NCBI GenBank assembly: GCA_002279935.1
Contig: NCCZ01000022.1
Coordinates: forward strand, 1-64,000
DNA from: Hyphomicrobium sp. 12-62-95
GTDB lineage: Bacteria > Pseudomonadota > Alphaproteobacteria > Rhizobiales > Hyphomicrobiaceae
Length of the DNA stretch: 64,000 nucleotides
Direction: 5' to 3'
The notes under the pieces were generated by a model, which was not told the DNA's origin, ran no database searches, and was given only the letters and a program-made list of their open reading frames with translations. The position numbers and the translations under genes were made by a program. Positions 51,108 to 59,580 of this stretch are shown piece after piece; positions within the stretch are counted from its first letter, which is position 1; every line of letters starts with the position of its first letter.

Positions 51108-51646
51108 CTGGTGCCGGCTTCAGCTTCGATTTCAGCGGTGCAGCCCGAGGCGTGGCAGAGCGAATACTTCAGATCGACGGGCTTCAGTTCCTTGTCGTCG
51201 ACCTTTTCGTTCTTGGCGATCTTGGCCCACTGGTCCTTGGTGTAGACGGCGGCGCGCAGGCCCGGGGGCAGCGCCATGCCGAGCGGCACCATGATCATGA
51301 GGTGCTTCTTGTCCTGGCCTTCGACTTCGCGGATGGCGGCGGAGACCAGCACCATGCCCGAGTTGCCGTCGAGGCGCTCGTGGTGGGTGAGGCAGATGTC
51401 TTTTTCTTCTTTCACTTCCTTGCCGTCTTCGCCCTTCTTCACGAGCGGGGTTTTTTCGCAGAGCTTGACCCAGGCGCTCTTGTTAGCGGCAGCGGCGGCA
51501 GGGGCTGCGCCGGCGGCGGGAGCGGCTGCGGGCTTGGCGGGAGCGGCGGCCGGCTTATCCTGCGCGACGGCGGGCGTGCCTACAATGACAAGAGCTGCGG
51601 CCAGCGCGCTCCAGGCGGTGAGACCAAACGTACGTGCGTGTGCCAT
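51104..51646 (-). CDS. Invasion-associated locus B (IalB) family protein, N-terminal part
   Basis: 180 codons. A signal peptide (ALAAALVIVGTPAVAQDKP) is followed by an Ala/Pro/Lys linker and the IalB domain with WVKLCEKTPLVKKGEDGKE, DICLTHHERLDGNSGMVLVSAAI and LCHASGCTAEIEAEAG. IalB proteins are periplasmic, about 170-220 residues, and usually continue for about 50 more residues that here appear in the overlapping downstream frame. Four Cys in pairs suggest disulphides. The function is poorly defined despite the name. Confidence 0.8.
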   Translation of the reverse strand: MAHARTFGLTAWSALAAALVIVGTPAVAQDKPAAAPAKPAAAPAAGAAPAAAAANKSAWVKLCEKTPLVKKGEDGKEVKEEKDICLTHHERLDGNSGMVLVSAAIREVEGQDKKHLMIMVPLGMALPPGLRAAVYTKDQWAKIAKNEKVDDKELKPVDLKYSLCHASGCTAEIEAEAGTR

Positions 51647-52017
51647 GAAAAATTGGACCTTTCTCTCTGAGCCGGATCACCGGCTCCACCCCTCTGAGGC
51701 GCGCGTTATTCAGGGTCGTTGGGACACTGGTTCGACCGACGTTTCGCCGAGCCTGCACACCCTCCAGCGCCCTTGCGCCAGCCGTGGGGCAGTAAGGCTC
51801 GGATTGCGGCAATCCCGTGGCCGGGCGGGCGGGCGTCAAGTCGTGCACAGCGGTCTCAGCGGGGCTCGTTGCAAACTGGCCACGGATCGGTCGCGTTTGA
51901 GCTTTAAGCGGATCGGTGTCAAACGTGCTAAATGGCTGCCGCCATTATGGTAAAAGCCGTTTCATCTGCTTGTGCCGACCCGCGAACCCCGCGTCCGGTC
52001 AAACTCCTGGAGACGCC
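51647..52017. other. Gene-free divergent upstream region
   Basis: About 370 bases between the divergent IalB and peptide-binding-protein genes. It holds a 7-bp perfect hairpin GAGCCGG/CCGGCTC with an ATCA loop at about 51669-51686, near the IalB start. No coding frame is convincing; promoters for both sides must be here. Confidence 0.5.
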
Positions 52018-53868
52018 ATGACGCGCCTTGGGCCGCGCCCAGCCTTACGATCTGGCCCACGATCCGGTCTCCGTTGGGCCTGCCTCGCCGCCGCGGTGTT
52101 CGGGTTGTTGCCCGGCGCCGGTACGGCACGGGCCGGCGAACTGGGGGCGCATGCGATTGCCATGCATGGGGCGCCGAAATACCCAGCGGGATTTGAGCAC
52201 TTTGGATTTGCCGATCCGGCCGCGCCGAAGGGGGGACGCGTTGTTCTCGGCCAGACGGGGTCGTTCGACACGCTGAACCCGCTGATCATTCGCGGAGAAC
52301 CCGTCGCGGGTATTCGCGAGTGGGTTTACGAAACGCTCATGGCCCGCGGGTTCGATGAGCCATTCACGATGTATGGGCTTATCGCAAAGACCGCCGAGGT
52401 GCCCGACGATCGCTCGTCGGTGACGTTCCATATCGACCCGGCCGCGCGGTTCTCGGACGGTAAGCCGGTGACGGCGGACGACGTTATTTTTTCCATGGAG
52501 GTTTTGCGGGAACGCGGACGGCCGAACCATCGCAATTCTTACAAAAAGGTCGTGCGCACGGAGCGTGTGTCAGACTTGACGGTGCGGTTCGTCTTCGACG
52601 CAAGCGGCGATCGCGAGATGCCGCTGATCATGGCGTCGATGCCGGTGCTGCCGAAGCATCTGCTCACGCCGGAGACCTTCGAGCGCACGACGCTGGTGCC
52701 TCTGGTCGGTTCGGGTCCGTACACGATCGCGGCGGTCGACGCGGGGCGGTCGATCACCTACAAGCGCAACCCCGATTATTGGGGACGCGATTTGCCGGTG
52801 AACCGGGGGCGGTTCAATTTCGATGAGATCCGGTACGAATATTTTCGCGACATGAGCGTGCAATTCGAGGCGTTCAAGTCGGGCGTGCTCAGCATGCGCT
52901 CGGAAGATGATCCCAAGCTCTGGTCATCTGGCTACGACATTCCGGCCAAGCGCGACGGACGGATGCTGATGCGCGAGGTGGAGACGGGATTGCCGGCGGG
53001 GATGTCGGCGCTCGCCTTCAACATCCGGCGGCCGGTGTTTCAAGATCCGCGCGTGCGTCGCGGGCTTCTCTTGCTGTTCAACTTCGAGTGGGTGAACAAG
53101 ACGCTCTATCACGGGCTTTACAAGCGCACGGAGAGCTTCTTCGAGCGATCGTATCTGTCGTCGGTGGGCAAGGCGGCGGATGCGCGGGAGCGCGAATTGC
53201 TGGCGCCGTTCCCCGACGCGGTGCTGCCGGAGGTGATGGAAGGGCGGGCACGCATGCCGGTCAGCGACGGCACGGGGCACAATCGCGAGAATGCGCGCGA
53301 AGCGTTCCGGCTGTTCAGCGAGGCCGGCTATGTGATCGAAGGTGGCCGGCTCATTCACAAAAAAACCCGGCAGGTTCTCGGGTTTGAAATTCTCGCGGGA
53401 TCGAGTGTGCAGCAGCGGCTGATCGCGAGCTACGTTTCGGATCTGGCCAAGCTCGGTATCGCCGCGCGGCTGCGGGTGGTTGATAGTTCGCAATATCAGT
53501 CGCGGCTCAAGGACTACGACTACGACATGATCCAGACGGCGTGGCCGTCGTCGCTCTCGCCGGGCAACGAGCAGGTGTTCCGCTGGGATAGCCGCAACGC
53601 CGACGTGCCGGGGTCGTTCAATTTCGTGGGCGTGAAGAACCCGGCGGTGGATGCCATGATCAAGCGCCTCCTAGAGGCCAAGGACGACCAGGATTTTACC
53701 TCCGCCGTCCGGGCGCTCGACCGGGTGCTGCTGTCGGGCACGTACGTGATCCCGCTGTTTCATGCCTCGCGGCAGTGGGTGGCGCACTGGAAGCAGGTGA
53801 AAGGCCCCGAGCGGTTTGCCCTGTGGGGCTTCAGTCTCGACACGTGGTGGATTGACGGGCAGAAGTAG
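52018..53868 (+). CDS. Oligopeptide-type ABC transporter substrate-binding protein (YejA-like, family 5)
   Basis: 616 residues from the ATG at 52018 with GGAG upstream. Signal peptide ending GAGTARAGELG, then a family 5 binding protein: HGAPKYPAGFEHFGFADPAA at the mature start, TFHIDPAARFSDGKPVTADD, GSGPYTIAAVDAGRSITYKR and RVRRGLLLLFNFEWVNKTLY. YejA relatives bind peptides, including microcin C in E. coli. No permease or ATPase genes are next to it, so they must be elsewhere. The acyl-CoA ligase gene follows 33 bases later. Confidence 0.9.
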   Translation: MTRLGPRPALRSGPRSGLRWACLAAAVFGLLPGAGTARAGELGAHAIAMHGAPKYPAGFEHFGFADPAAPKGGRVVLGQTGSFDTLNPLIIRGEPVAGIREWVYETLMARGFDEPFTMYGLIAKTAEVPDDRSSVTFHIDPAARFSDGKPVTADDVIFSMEVLRERGRPNHRNSYKKVVRTERVSDLTVRFVFDASGDREMPLIMASMPVLPKHLLTPETFERTTLVPLVGSGPYTIAAVDAGRSITYKRNPDYWGRDLPVNRGRFNFDEIRYEYFRDMSVQFEAFKSGVLSMRSEDDPKLWSSGYDIPAKRDGRMLMREVETGLPAGMSALAFNIRRPVFQDPRVRRGLLLLFNFEWVNKTLYHGLYKRTESFFERSYLSSVGKAADARERELLAPFPDAVLPEVMEGRARMPVSDGTGHNRENAREAFRLFSEAGYVIEGGRLIHKKTRQVLGFEILAGSSVQQRLIASYVSDLAKLGIAARLRVVDSSQYQSRLKDYDYDMIQTAWPSSLSPGNEQVFRWDSRNADVPGSFNFVGVKNPAVDAMIKRLLEAKDDQDFTSAVRALDRVLLSGTYVIPLFHASRQWVAHWKQVKGPERFALWGFSLDTWWIDGQK

Positions 53869-53901
53869 GCCTGCAATCCCGCACTTTGAACGTCCGCACC
53901 C

Positions 53902-55464
53902 ATGACCATTGCCCTGCCCCCTCTCGTCATCCCCGAGCGCTTCAACATGGCGCGCTATTGTTTGGCCGCTCAAGCCGAGCGCTTGCCGGATAAGCCCGCG
54001 CTCGTCGTGGTGGACGATCCCGCGCCCGGCACGCCGGCGCTGGAGACTTGGACGTTTGCTGAGATGGAAGACGCGGTGCTGCGCGTCGCGGCGGCGCTGG
54101 AGGATCGCGGGCTGAAACCCGGTGATCGCATTCTGATCCGGTTGGACAATACGAGCACGTACCCGATCCTCTATTTCGGCGCGATCGCGGCGGGTCTGAT
54201 TGCGGTGGCGACGTCGAGTCAATTGACGGCGGCGGAGGCGGATTTTCTCATGCTCGACAGCGCGCCGCGCGCGGTGGCGCTGGCGCCGCATCTGCCGCGC
54301 GGGGATATTCCGGCGGACATGATCGTGCTGGAAGAAGCCGACGTGCGCGCGATGATCCAGTATTCGCGGCGCGGGACCTATGCCGACACGCGGGCGGAAG
54401 ATGCGGCGTATCTGCTCTACACATCGGGCACGACGGCGCGGCCCAAAGGCGTCGTGCATGCGCATCGCGTGGCGCTTGGCCGGTCGCGGACGTATCAGGG
54501 CTGGTATGGGATTAGGCCCGACGACGTGATGCTGCACGCGGGCGCGTTCAACTGGACCTATACGCTCGGGACCGGGCTTATTGATCCCTGGGCGAACGGC
54601 GTGACCAGCACGATCTTCGTTGGCGAGAAGACACCGGAAGTTTGGCCAGCGGTGATCCGCAAGACGGGGGCAACGATTTTTGCCGCCGTGCCGGGGCTGT
54701 TCCGTCAGATTCTTAAGTATGCGCCGCCGGGGCCCTTGGATGTGAGGCCGCTGCGGCATGGGTTGATTGCGGGCGAGGCCCCTGCCGCGTCTCTCTTCGG
54801 CGACTGGCATGCGCGGACTGGTACCGACCTCTACGAAGCACTGGGTATGAGCGAGATCTCAACGTACGTTTCGACGTGTCCGGGCATGGTGCGCAAGGAC
54901 GGCTCACCGGGGCGCGCGCAGCCTGGGCGTCGTGTGGCCGTGCTGCCGGTGGGGGGCGGGACGGAGCCGCTGCCGGCGGGCGAGGAGGGTTTGCTTGCGG
55001 TGCATCGCTCCGATCCGGGCTTGATGCTCGGATATTGGAACCGGGCGGATGAAGAGGCGGAGGTCTATCGCGGCGAGTGGTTCCTCGGCGGCGATCTCGC
55101 GGTCATTGATGCGGACGGCTACATCTTCCACCAGGGCCGTGCCAACGATGTGATGAAGGCGCTGGGCTATCGCGTCTCGCCGTTGGAGGTCGAGACGGCG
55201 ATCGCGCAGCACGCGGATGTGGCGGAGGTCGCGTGCGCGGAGATTTCACCGCGTGATGGCGTGACGGTGATCGGTGCGTTTCTGGTCGCGAAGCCCGGGC
55301 ACACGGTCGATGCAGCCAGCGTGCTCGCCTTCGCGAAGGAACGGCTCGCGCAGTACAAATGCCCGCGCGAGATCATTGTGGTGGATGCGCTCCCGCGCAC
55401 GCCGAATGGGAAGGTGAAGCGGAGCGAGTTGCAAAAAACGTATCGGGCCAAGGGCGAGTCCTGA
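53902..55464 (+). CDS. Acyl-CoA synthetase (AMP-forming, benzoate-CoA ligase-like)
   Basis: 520 residues. Adenylate-forming enzyme with the AMP/ATP loop LLYTSGTTARPKGVVHAHR (about 171-189), ALGMSEISTYVS (A5), FLGGDLAVIDADGYIFHQGR (A7/A8) and PRTPNGKVKRSEL (A10 lysine). Overall form resembles benzoate-CoA ligases and relatives acting on aromatic or short acids; the substrate cannot be fixed. It is probably cotranscribed with the binding protein upstream. Confidence 0.88.
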   Translation: MTIALPPLVIPERFNMARYCLAAQAERLPDKPALVVVDDPAPGTPALETWTFAEMEDAVLRVAAALEDRGLKPGDRILIRLDNTSTYPILYFGAIAAGLIAVATSSQLTAAEADFLMLDSAPRAVALAPHLPRGDIPADMIVLEEADVRAMIQYSRRGTYADTRAEDAAYLLYTSGTTARPKGVVHAHRVALGRSRTYQGWYGIRPDDVMLHAGAFNWTYTLGTGLIDPWANGVTSTIFVGEKTPEVWPAVIRKTGATIFAAVPGLFRQILKYAPPGPLDVRPLRHGLIAGEAPAASLFGDWHARTGTDLYEALGMSEISTYVSTCPGMVRKDGSPGRAQPGRRVAVLPVGGGTEPLPAGEEGLLAVHRSDPGLMLGYWNRADEEAEVYRGEWFLGGDLAVIDADGYIFHQGRANDVMKALGYRVSPLEVETAIAQHADVAEVACAEISPRDGVTVIGAFLVAKPGHTVDAASVLAFAKERLAQYKCPREIIVVDALPRTPNGKVKRSELQKTYRAKGES

Positions 55465-55476
55465 GACATCCACCGT

Positions 55477-55605
55477 TGTCATCCTGGGCTTTATGCCCGG
55501 GATCCATCGTGCAGCGCCTGGGAGCGCGTGTTGGGCTGGCGGTATCACCCGAACGGGTTCGAGTTAGCGGAGCCATGGGTTCCGGGGACGAGCCCCGGGA
55601 TGACA
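55477..55605. repeat. Inverted-repeat (palindromic) intergenic element
   Basis: Arms of about 31 bases, TGTCATCCTGGGCT... (55477-55507) and ...AGCCCCGGGATGACA (55574-55605), are nearly complementary and enclose about 66 bases. Elements with GTCATCC/GGATGAC ends are common between genes in alphaproteobacteria as I remember. It lies between the convergent acyl-CoA ligase and mfd genes. Confidence 0.55.
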
Positions 55606-55632
55606 GCTTTGGGTAGGCGCAACTGCGGATAA

Positions 55633-58600
55633 CTAAGCCGCTTTCTTCGCTTCGCCGGCGATGCGGGCCAGCGATGAGACGAGTTGGCGGACGCCTTTGA
55701 TGCGGTCGGCGGCTGTTTCGTAGTCGCCGCGGAAGACGAGTTTGTGGTCGGGCTGCATTTTGGCGCGGGCGCGTTCGGACTGCAGGAATTGCGCGAGCCC
55801 GCCCGCGTTGGGGAAGTCGTTCTTGCGGAATGTGACGACGGCGCCCTTGGGGCCCGCATCGACCTTGGCGATGTTGGCTGCGCGGCAGAGACCTTTGATC
55901 TCCATGACGTCGAGCAGGTAGCGCACTTCGTCGGGCAGTTCGCCGAAGCGGTCGAAGAGTTCGGCGGCAAAGCCGTCGATGTCGGCGCGGGATTCGAGCG
56001 ACGACAGCCGGCGGTAGAGGCCGAGGCGGAGTTGCAGATCGGCGACGTAGGCTTCGGGGATCAGCACCGGCATGCCGAGCGCGATTTCCGGGCTCCACTT
56101 GTCGGCGGCTTCACCCAGATCGCCGCCCTTCATGGCGGCGACCGCTTCTTCCAGCATGGATTGATAGAGCTCGAAGCCGACTTCGCGGATGTGGCCGGAC
56201 TGTTCTTCGCCGAGCAGGTTGCCGGCGCCGCGAATGTCGAGGTCGTGGGAGGCGAGCGAGAAGCCGGCGCCGAGCGTGTCGAGTGACTGGAGAACTTTGA
56301 GACGCTTGTCGGCGCCTTCAGTGAGGACGCGGTTCGGCGGCGTCGTGAAGTAGGCATACGCGCGGCGTTTGGAGCGGCCGACTCGGCCGCGCAACTGGTA
56401 GAGCGCGGCGAGGCCGAACATGTCGGCGCGGTGGACGATGAGGGTATTGGCGTTGGGCACGTCGAGGCCGGATTCGACGATCGCGGTGGAGAGCAGGATG
56501 TCGTACTGGCCTTCGTAGAATGCCGTCATGATGTCTTCGAGTTCGGTTGGCGTCAGCTGGCCGTGCGCGCGGGCGACCTTCAGTTCGGGAACGACTTCGC
56601 GCAGGAATTCGGCGACTTCGTCGAGGTCGGCGATGCGCGGGACGACATAGAAGCTCTGGCCGCCGCGGGCGCGCTCGCGTTTCAGCGCATCGGCGAGGAT
56701 GACGGGATCAAACGGTGAAATGAACGTGCGCACGGCGAGGCGGTCGACGGGCGGCGTGGTGATGAGGGAGAGTTCGCGGACGCCGGTGAGCGCCAATTGC
56801 AGCGTGCGCGGGATGGGCGTGGCGGAGAGCGTCAGAACGTGGACGTCCTCGCGCAATTTCTTCAAGCGTTCTTTGTGGGTGACGCCGAAGTGCTGCTCTT
56901 CGTCGACGATGATGAGGCCGAGGCGGGCGAAGTCGATGGCTTTGCCGAGGAGTGCGTGCGTGCCGATGACGATGTCGATCTTGCCGTCCTTCAAGCCGGC
57001 TTTCACGTCGGCCAGATCCTTCGCGGAGACGAGGCGCGAGGCTTGCGCGACGTTGACGGGCAGACCTTTGAAGCGCTCGGTGAAGGTCTTGTAGTGCTGG
57101 CGGGCGAGGAGCGTGGTGGGAACCACGACAGCGACCTGCATGCCGTTGAGAGCGGCGACGAAGGCGGCGCGGAGAGCCACTTCCGTTTTGCCGAAGCCCA
57201 CGTCGCCGCAGACGAGGCGGTCCATGGGGCGGCCGGAAGCGAGGTCGGCGAGGACGGCTTCGATGCTGAGCGCTTGGTCTTCGGTTTCTTCATAGGGGAA
57301 GCGGGCGACGAATTCGTCCCAGGCACCCGTGGGGGGCGAGACGGCGGGGGCTTCCTTCAACTGGCGCAGGGCTGCGATCTTGATCAGTTCGCTGGCGATT
57401 TCGCGCAGGCGGTTCTTGAGGCGGGCTTTGCGCGACTGCCAGGCGCCGCCGCCGAGTTTGTCGAGTTGGCCGTCGCCTTCATCCGAGCCGTAGCGGGAGA
57501 GGAGTTCGATGTTTTCGACAGGCAGGTAGAGCTTGTCGCCGCCGGCGTAGATGAGTTCGAGGCAGTCGTGCGGGGCGCCCAGCGCGGTGATGGTTTTGAG
57601 TCCAGCGAAGCGGCCGATGCCGTGGTCGGCGTGGACGACGAGATCGCCGACGGAGAGGCTCGTTGCTTCGGTCAAAACGCTGGCGGCACGCTTGGGCTTG
57701 CGGCGCGGACGGACGAGGCGGTCTCCGAGAATGTCCTGTTCGCCGATGACGGCGAGGGTGGGTGTCTCGAAGCCTTCTTCGATGCCGAGCACGCCGAGTG
57801 CCGCGATGTCGCCGGGAAGGGCCAGCGCCTCGTCGTAGCTGTCGACTTTGCGGACGTCTTTGAGGCCGTGTTCGGTGAGAAGGTGGCTAAGTCGTTCGCG
57901 GGCCCCTGGCGTCCAGGTGACGACGATGACCCGGCGTTTGCCAATTTGCAGTGCGCGGATGTGGGAGACGACGGCGTCGAAGACGTTGGTTTCCGGGTTC
58001 TGGCGTTCCAGCGCAAACGTCTTGCCCTTCTTGGCTTGCATGGAGCGGACATTGGGTCCTTCCGTCTGCTCGAAGGCTGTGAGGCGGACGATGTCGTGGG
58101 TGCCGAGCGCCGACCCCCACGTTTTGGCATCGAGAAACATCTGGTCGGGGGGCACGGGCTTATAGGGCTCGGCGCCAAAGTTTTTGGTCTCAAGGCCTTC
58201 GACGCGGGCGTCGTAGTGTTCGCCAATCTGCTCAAAGCGGGCTTTGACGACGTCTTCGGCGTTGTGGTCGAAGGAGACCTTCACGCCCGGCACGTAGTCG
58301 AAGAGTGTTTCGAGTTTCTCATGATAAAACGGCAGCCAGTGTTCCTGGCCCTGGAAGCGGCGGCCGGCGCTGACGGCTTCGTACATGGGATCGTCGCCGG
58401 TCGCGCCGCCGAACATTTCGACGTAACGCCGGCGGAAGAGTGCGACGGGGTGTTCGCCGAAGGCGACTTCGGATACCGGCATCAGGACGACTTTGGGAAC
58501 GGGCTTTAGCGAGCGCTGCGTTTCGATGTCGAAGGATTTGATGCTCTCGATGGTGTCGCCGAAGAAGTCGAGGCGGATCGGCGTCTGACGTCCGGGCGAG

Positions 58601-59142
58601 AAGAGATCGAGGATGCCGCCCCGAACGGCGAATTCGCCGGGCTCCATGACGGTGGAGGATCGGGTGTAGCCGGCGAGCGAGAGCCGGCGGGCCAATTCGC
58701 CCATGTCGATGCGCTGGCCGGGGGCCAGTATCTTCATGGCGTTTTTGATGAAGAGGCGCGGCGGGACCTTCTGCAGCACCGCGTTGACGGTGGTGAGCAC
58801 AATGGTCGGGTCCTTGCGGCCGCCGTGGGCGAGCTTGGCGAGTGCCGTGATGCGCTTTGAAATGATGTCGGCGTTTGGGCCGACGCGGTCGTAGGGCACC
58901 GTATCCCACGCCGGGAACGAAATGACCTTCACCTTGGGCGCGAAGAATTTGAGCGCGTTTTCGATCTCTTCCGTGCGGCGGTCGTCGCGGGCGATGTGGA
59001 GATGGAGACCGGGGCCGGATGCGCTGCCGGCTTCTTGCACGAGATTGGCCAGCACGAGCGCGTCGAGGCCCTCGGGGACGCCGCAAAGAATCGTGTCGTG
59101 CCTTTTCGTGTCGTAGCTTTTGTTTTCGTTCTGGGCGGTCAT
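55633..59142 (-). CDS. mfd: Transcription-repair coupling factor Mfd
   Basis: 1169 residues from the ATG at 59142; the frame is open to 59217 but that part overlaps sdhE. In order: UvrB-like N-terminal domains (GVPEGLDALVLANL, DTVPYDRVGPNADIISKR), the CarD-like RNA-polymerase-binding domain (GDLVVHADHGIGRFAGL, near residue 500), the RecG-like translocase with Walker A CGDVGFGKTEVALRAAF (near 648), DEEQHFGVTHKE (near 748), and the TRCF C-terminal domain. It removes stalled RNA polymerase at lesions. It follows sdhE by 22 bases on the minus strand. Confidence 0.97.
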   Translation of the reverse strand: MTAQNENKSYDTKRHDTILCGVPEGLDALVLANLVQEAGSASGPGLHLHIARDDRRTEEIENALKFFAPKVKVISFPAWDTVPYDRVGPNADIISKRITALAKLAHGGRKDPTIVLTTVNAVLQKVPPRLFIKNAMKILAPGQRIDMGELARRLSLAGYTRSSTVMEPGEFAVRGGILDLFSPGRQTPIRLDFFGDTIESIKSFDIETQRSLKPVPKVVLMPVSEVAFGEHPVALFRRRYVEMFGGATGDDPMYEAVSAGRRFQGQEHWLPFYHEKLETLFDYVPGVKVSFDHNAEDVVKARFEQIGEHYDARVEGLETKNFGAEPYKPVPPDQMFLDAKTWGSALGTHDIVRLTAFEQTEGPNVRSMQAKKGKTFALERQNPETNVFDAVVSHIRALQIGKRRVIVVTWTPGARERLSHLLTEHGLKDVRKVDSYDEALALPGDIAALGVLGIEEGFETPTLAVIGEQDILGDRLVRPRRKPKRAASVLTEATSLSVGDLVVHADHGIGRFAGLKTITALGAPHDCLELIYAGGDKLYLPVENIELLSRYGSDEGDGQLDKLGGGAWQSRKARLKNRLREIASELIKIAALRQLKEAPAVSPPTGAWDEFVARFPYEETEDQALSIEAVLADLASGRPMDRLVCGDVGFGKTEVALRAAFVAALNGMQVAVVVPTTLLARQHYKTFTERFKGLPVNVAQASRLVSAKDLADVKAGLKDGKIDIVIGTHALLGKAIDFARLGLIIVDEEQHFGVTHKERLKKLREDVHVLTLSATPIPRTLQLALTGVRELSLITTPPVDRLAVRTFISPFDPVILADALKRERARGGQSFYVVPRIADLDEVAEFLREVVPELKVARAHGQLTPTELEDIMTAFYEGQYDILLSTAIVESGLDVPNANTLIVHRADMFGLAALYQLRGRVGRSKRRAYAYFTTPPNRVLTEGADKRLKVLQSLDTLGAGFSLASHDLDIRGAGNLLGEEQSGHIREVGFELYQSMLEEAVAAMKGGDLGEAADKWSPEIALGMPVLIPEAYVADLQLRLGLYRRLSSLESRADIDGFAAELFDRFGELPDEVRYLLDVMEIKGLCRAANIAKVDAGPKGAVVTFRKNDFPNAGGLAQFLQSERARAKMQPDHKLVFRGDYETAADRIKGVRQLVSSLARIAGEAKKAA

Positions 59143-59164
59143 CAATTCGGGCTCAAAATGATCG

Positions 59165-59449
59165 TCAGGCGGACGGCATGCCGTGGAACGCCCGGACGGC
59201 GTTGACGATGTCGGCAAAGGGCACGTCGTGGGCGGCGGTCGGTGCGAGCAATAGCGCCTGGAGTTCCGTCTCCTGCTGGGTCAGGAAGTCTTCGAAGTGC
59301 GTCAGTTCGGCTGCATCCATGCGGTCGAGGTTGGCGCTGGCATAGTCGCCGATGAGAATATCGAGCTCCTTGGTGCCGCGATGGGTAGCGCGCCACAGGG
59401 CGCGGCGGCGGCGTACGGCGATATCGTCGATGGGTGTCGTTTGTTCCAT
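59165..59449 (-). CDS. sdhE: Succinate dehydrogenase assembly factor 2 (SdhE/YgfY family)
   Basis: 94 residues from the ATG at 59449. The conserved RGxxE motif appears as ATHRGTKELDILIGDYA (about 22-38), and the helical rest DRMDAAELTHFEDFLTQQET is typical. SdhE attaches FAD to SdhA. It is divergent from recG and directly precedes mfd, an order common in alphaproteobacteria. Confidence 0.9.
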   Translation of the reverse strand: MEQTTPIDDIAVRRRRALWRATHRGTKELDILIGDYASANLDRMDAAELTHFEDFLTQQETELQALLLAPTAAHDVPFADIVNAVRAFHGMPSA

Positions 59450-59580
59450 GGCCGGGAGCGGCGGTCCTTGTGGGGGGAGGGTCAAGACGGCTTGACGCAC
59501 CAGGGCCAGACCGGTTTTGTCGCCCGGGCCGGCAAAGGGGTTCTATAGCCTCCGCCTGGGATTACGGCTAGAGCGGCATC

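Noticed and set aside
56797..58509. 570-codon open frame on the plus strand
   Set aside because: It is antisense of mfd and Gly/Val/Asp-rich as expected from GC-rich codon mirroring; mfd itself is certain.
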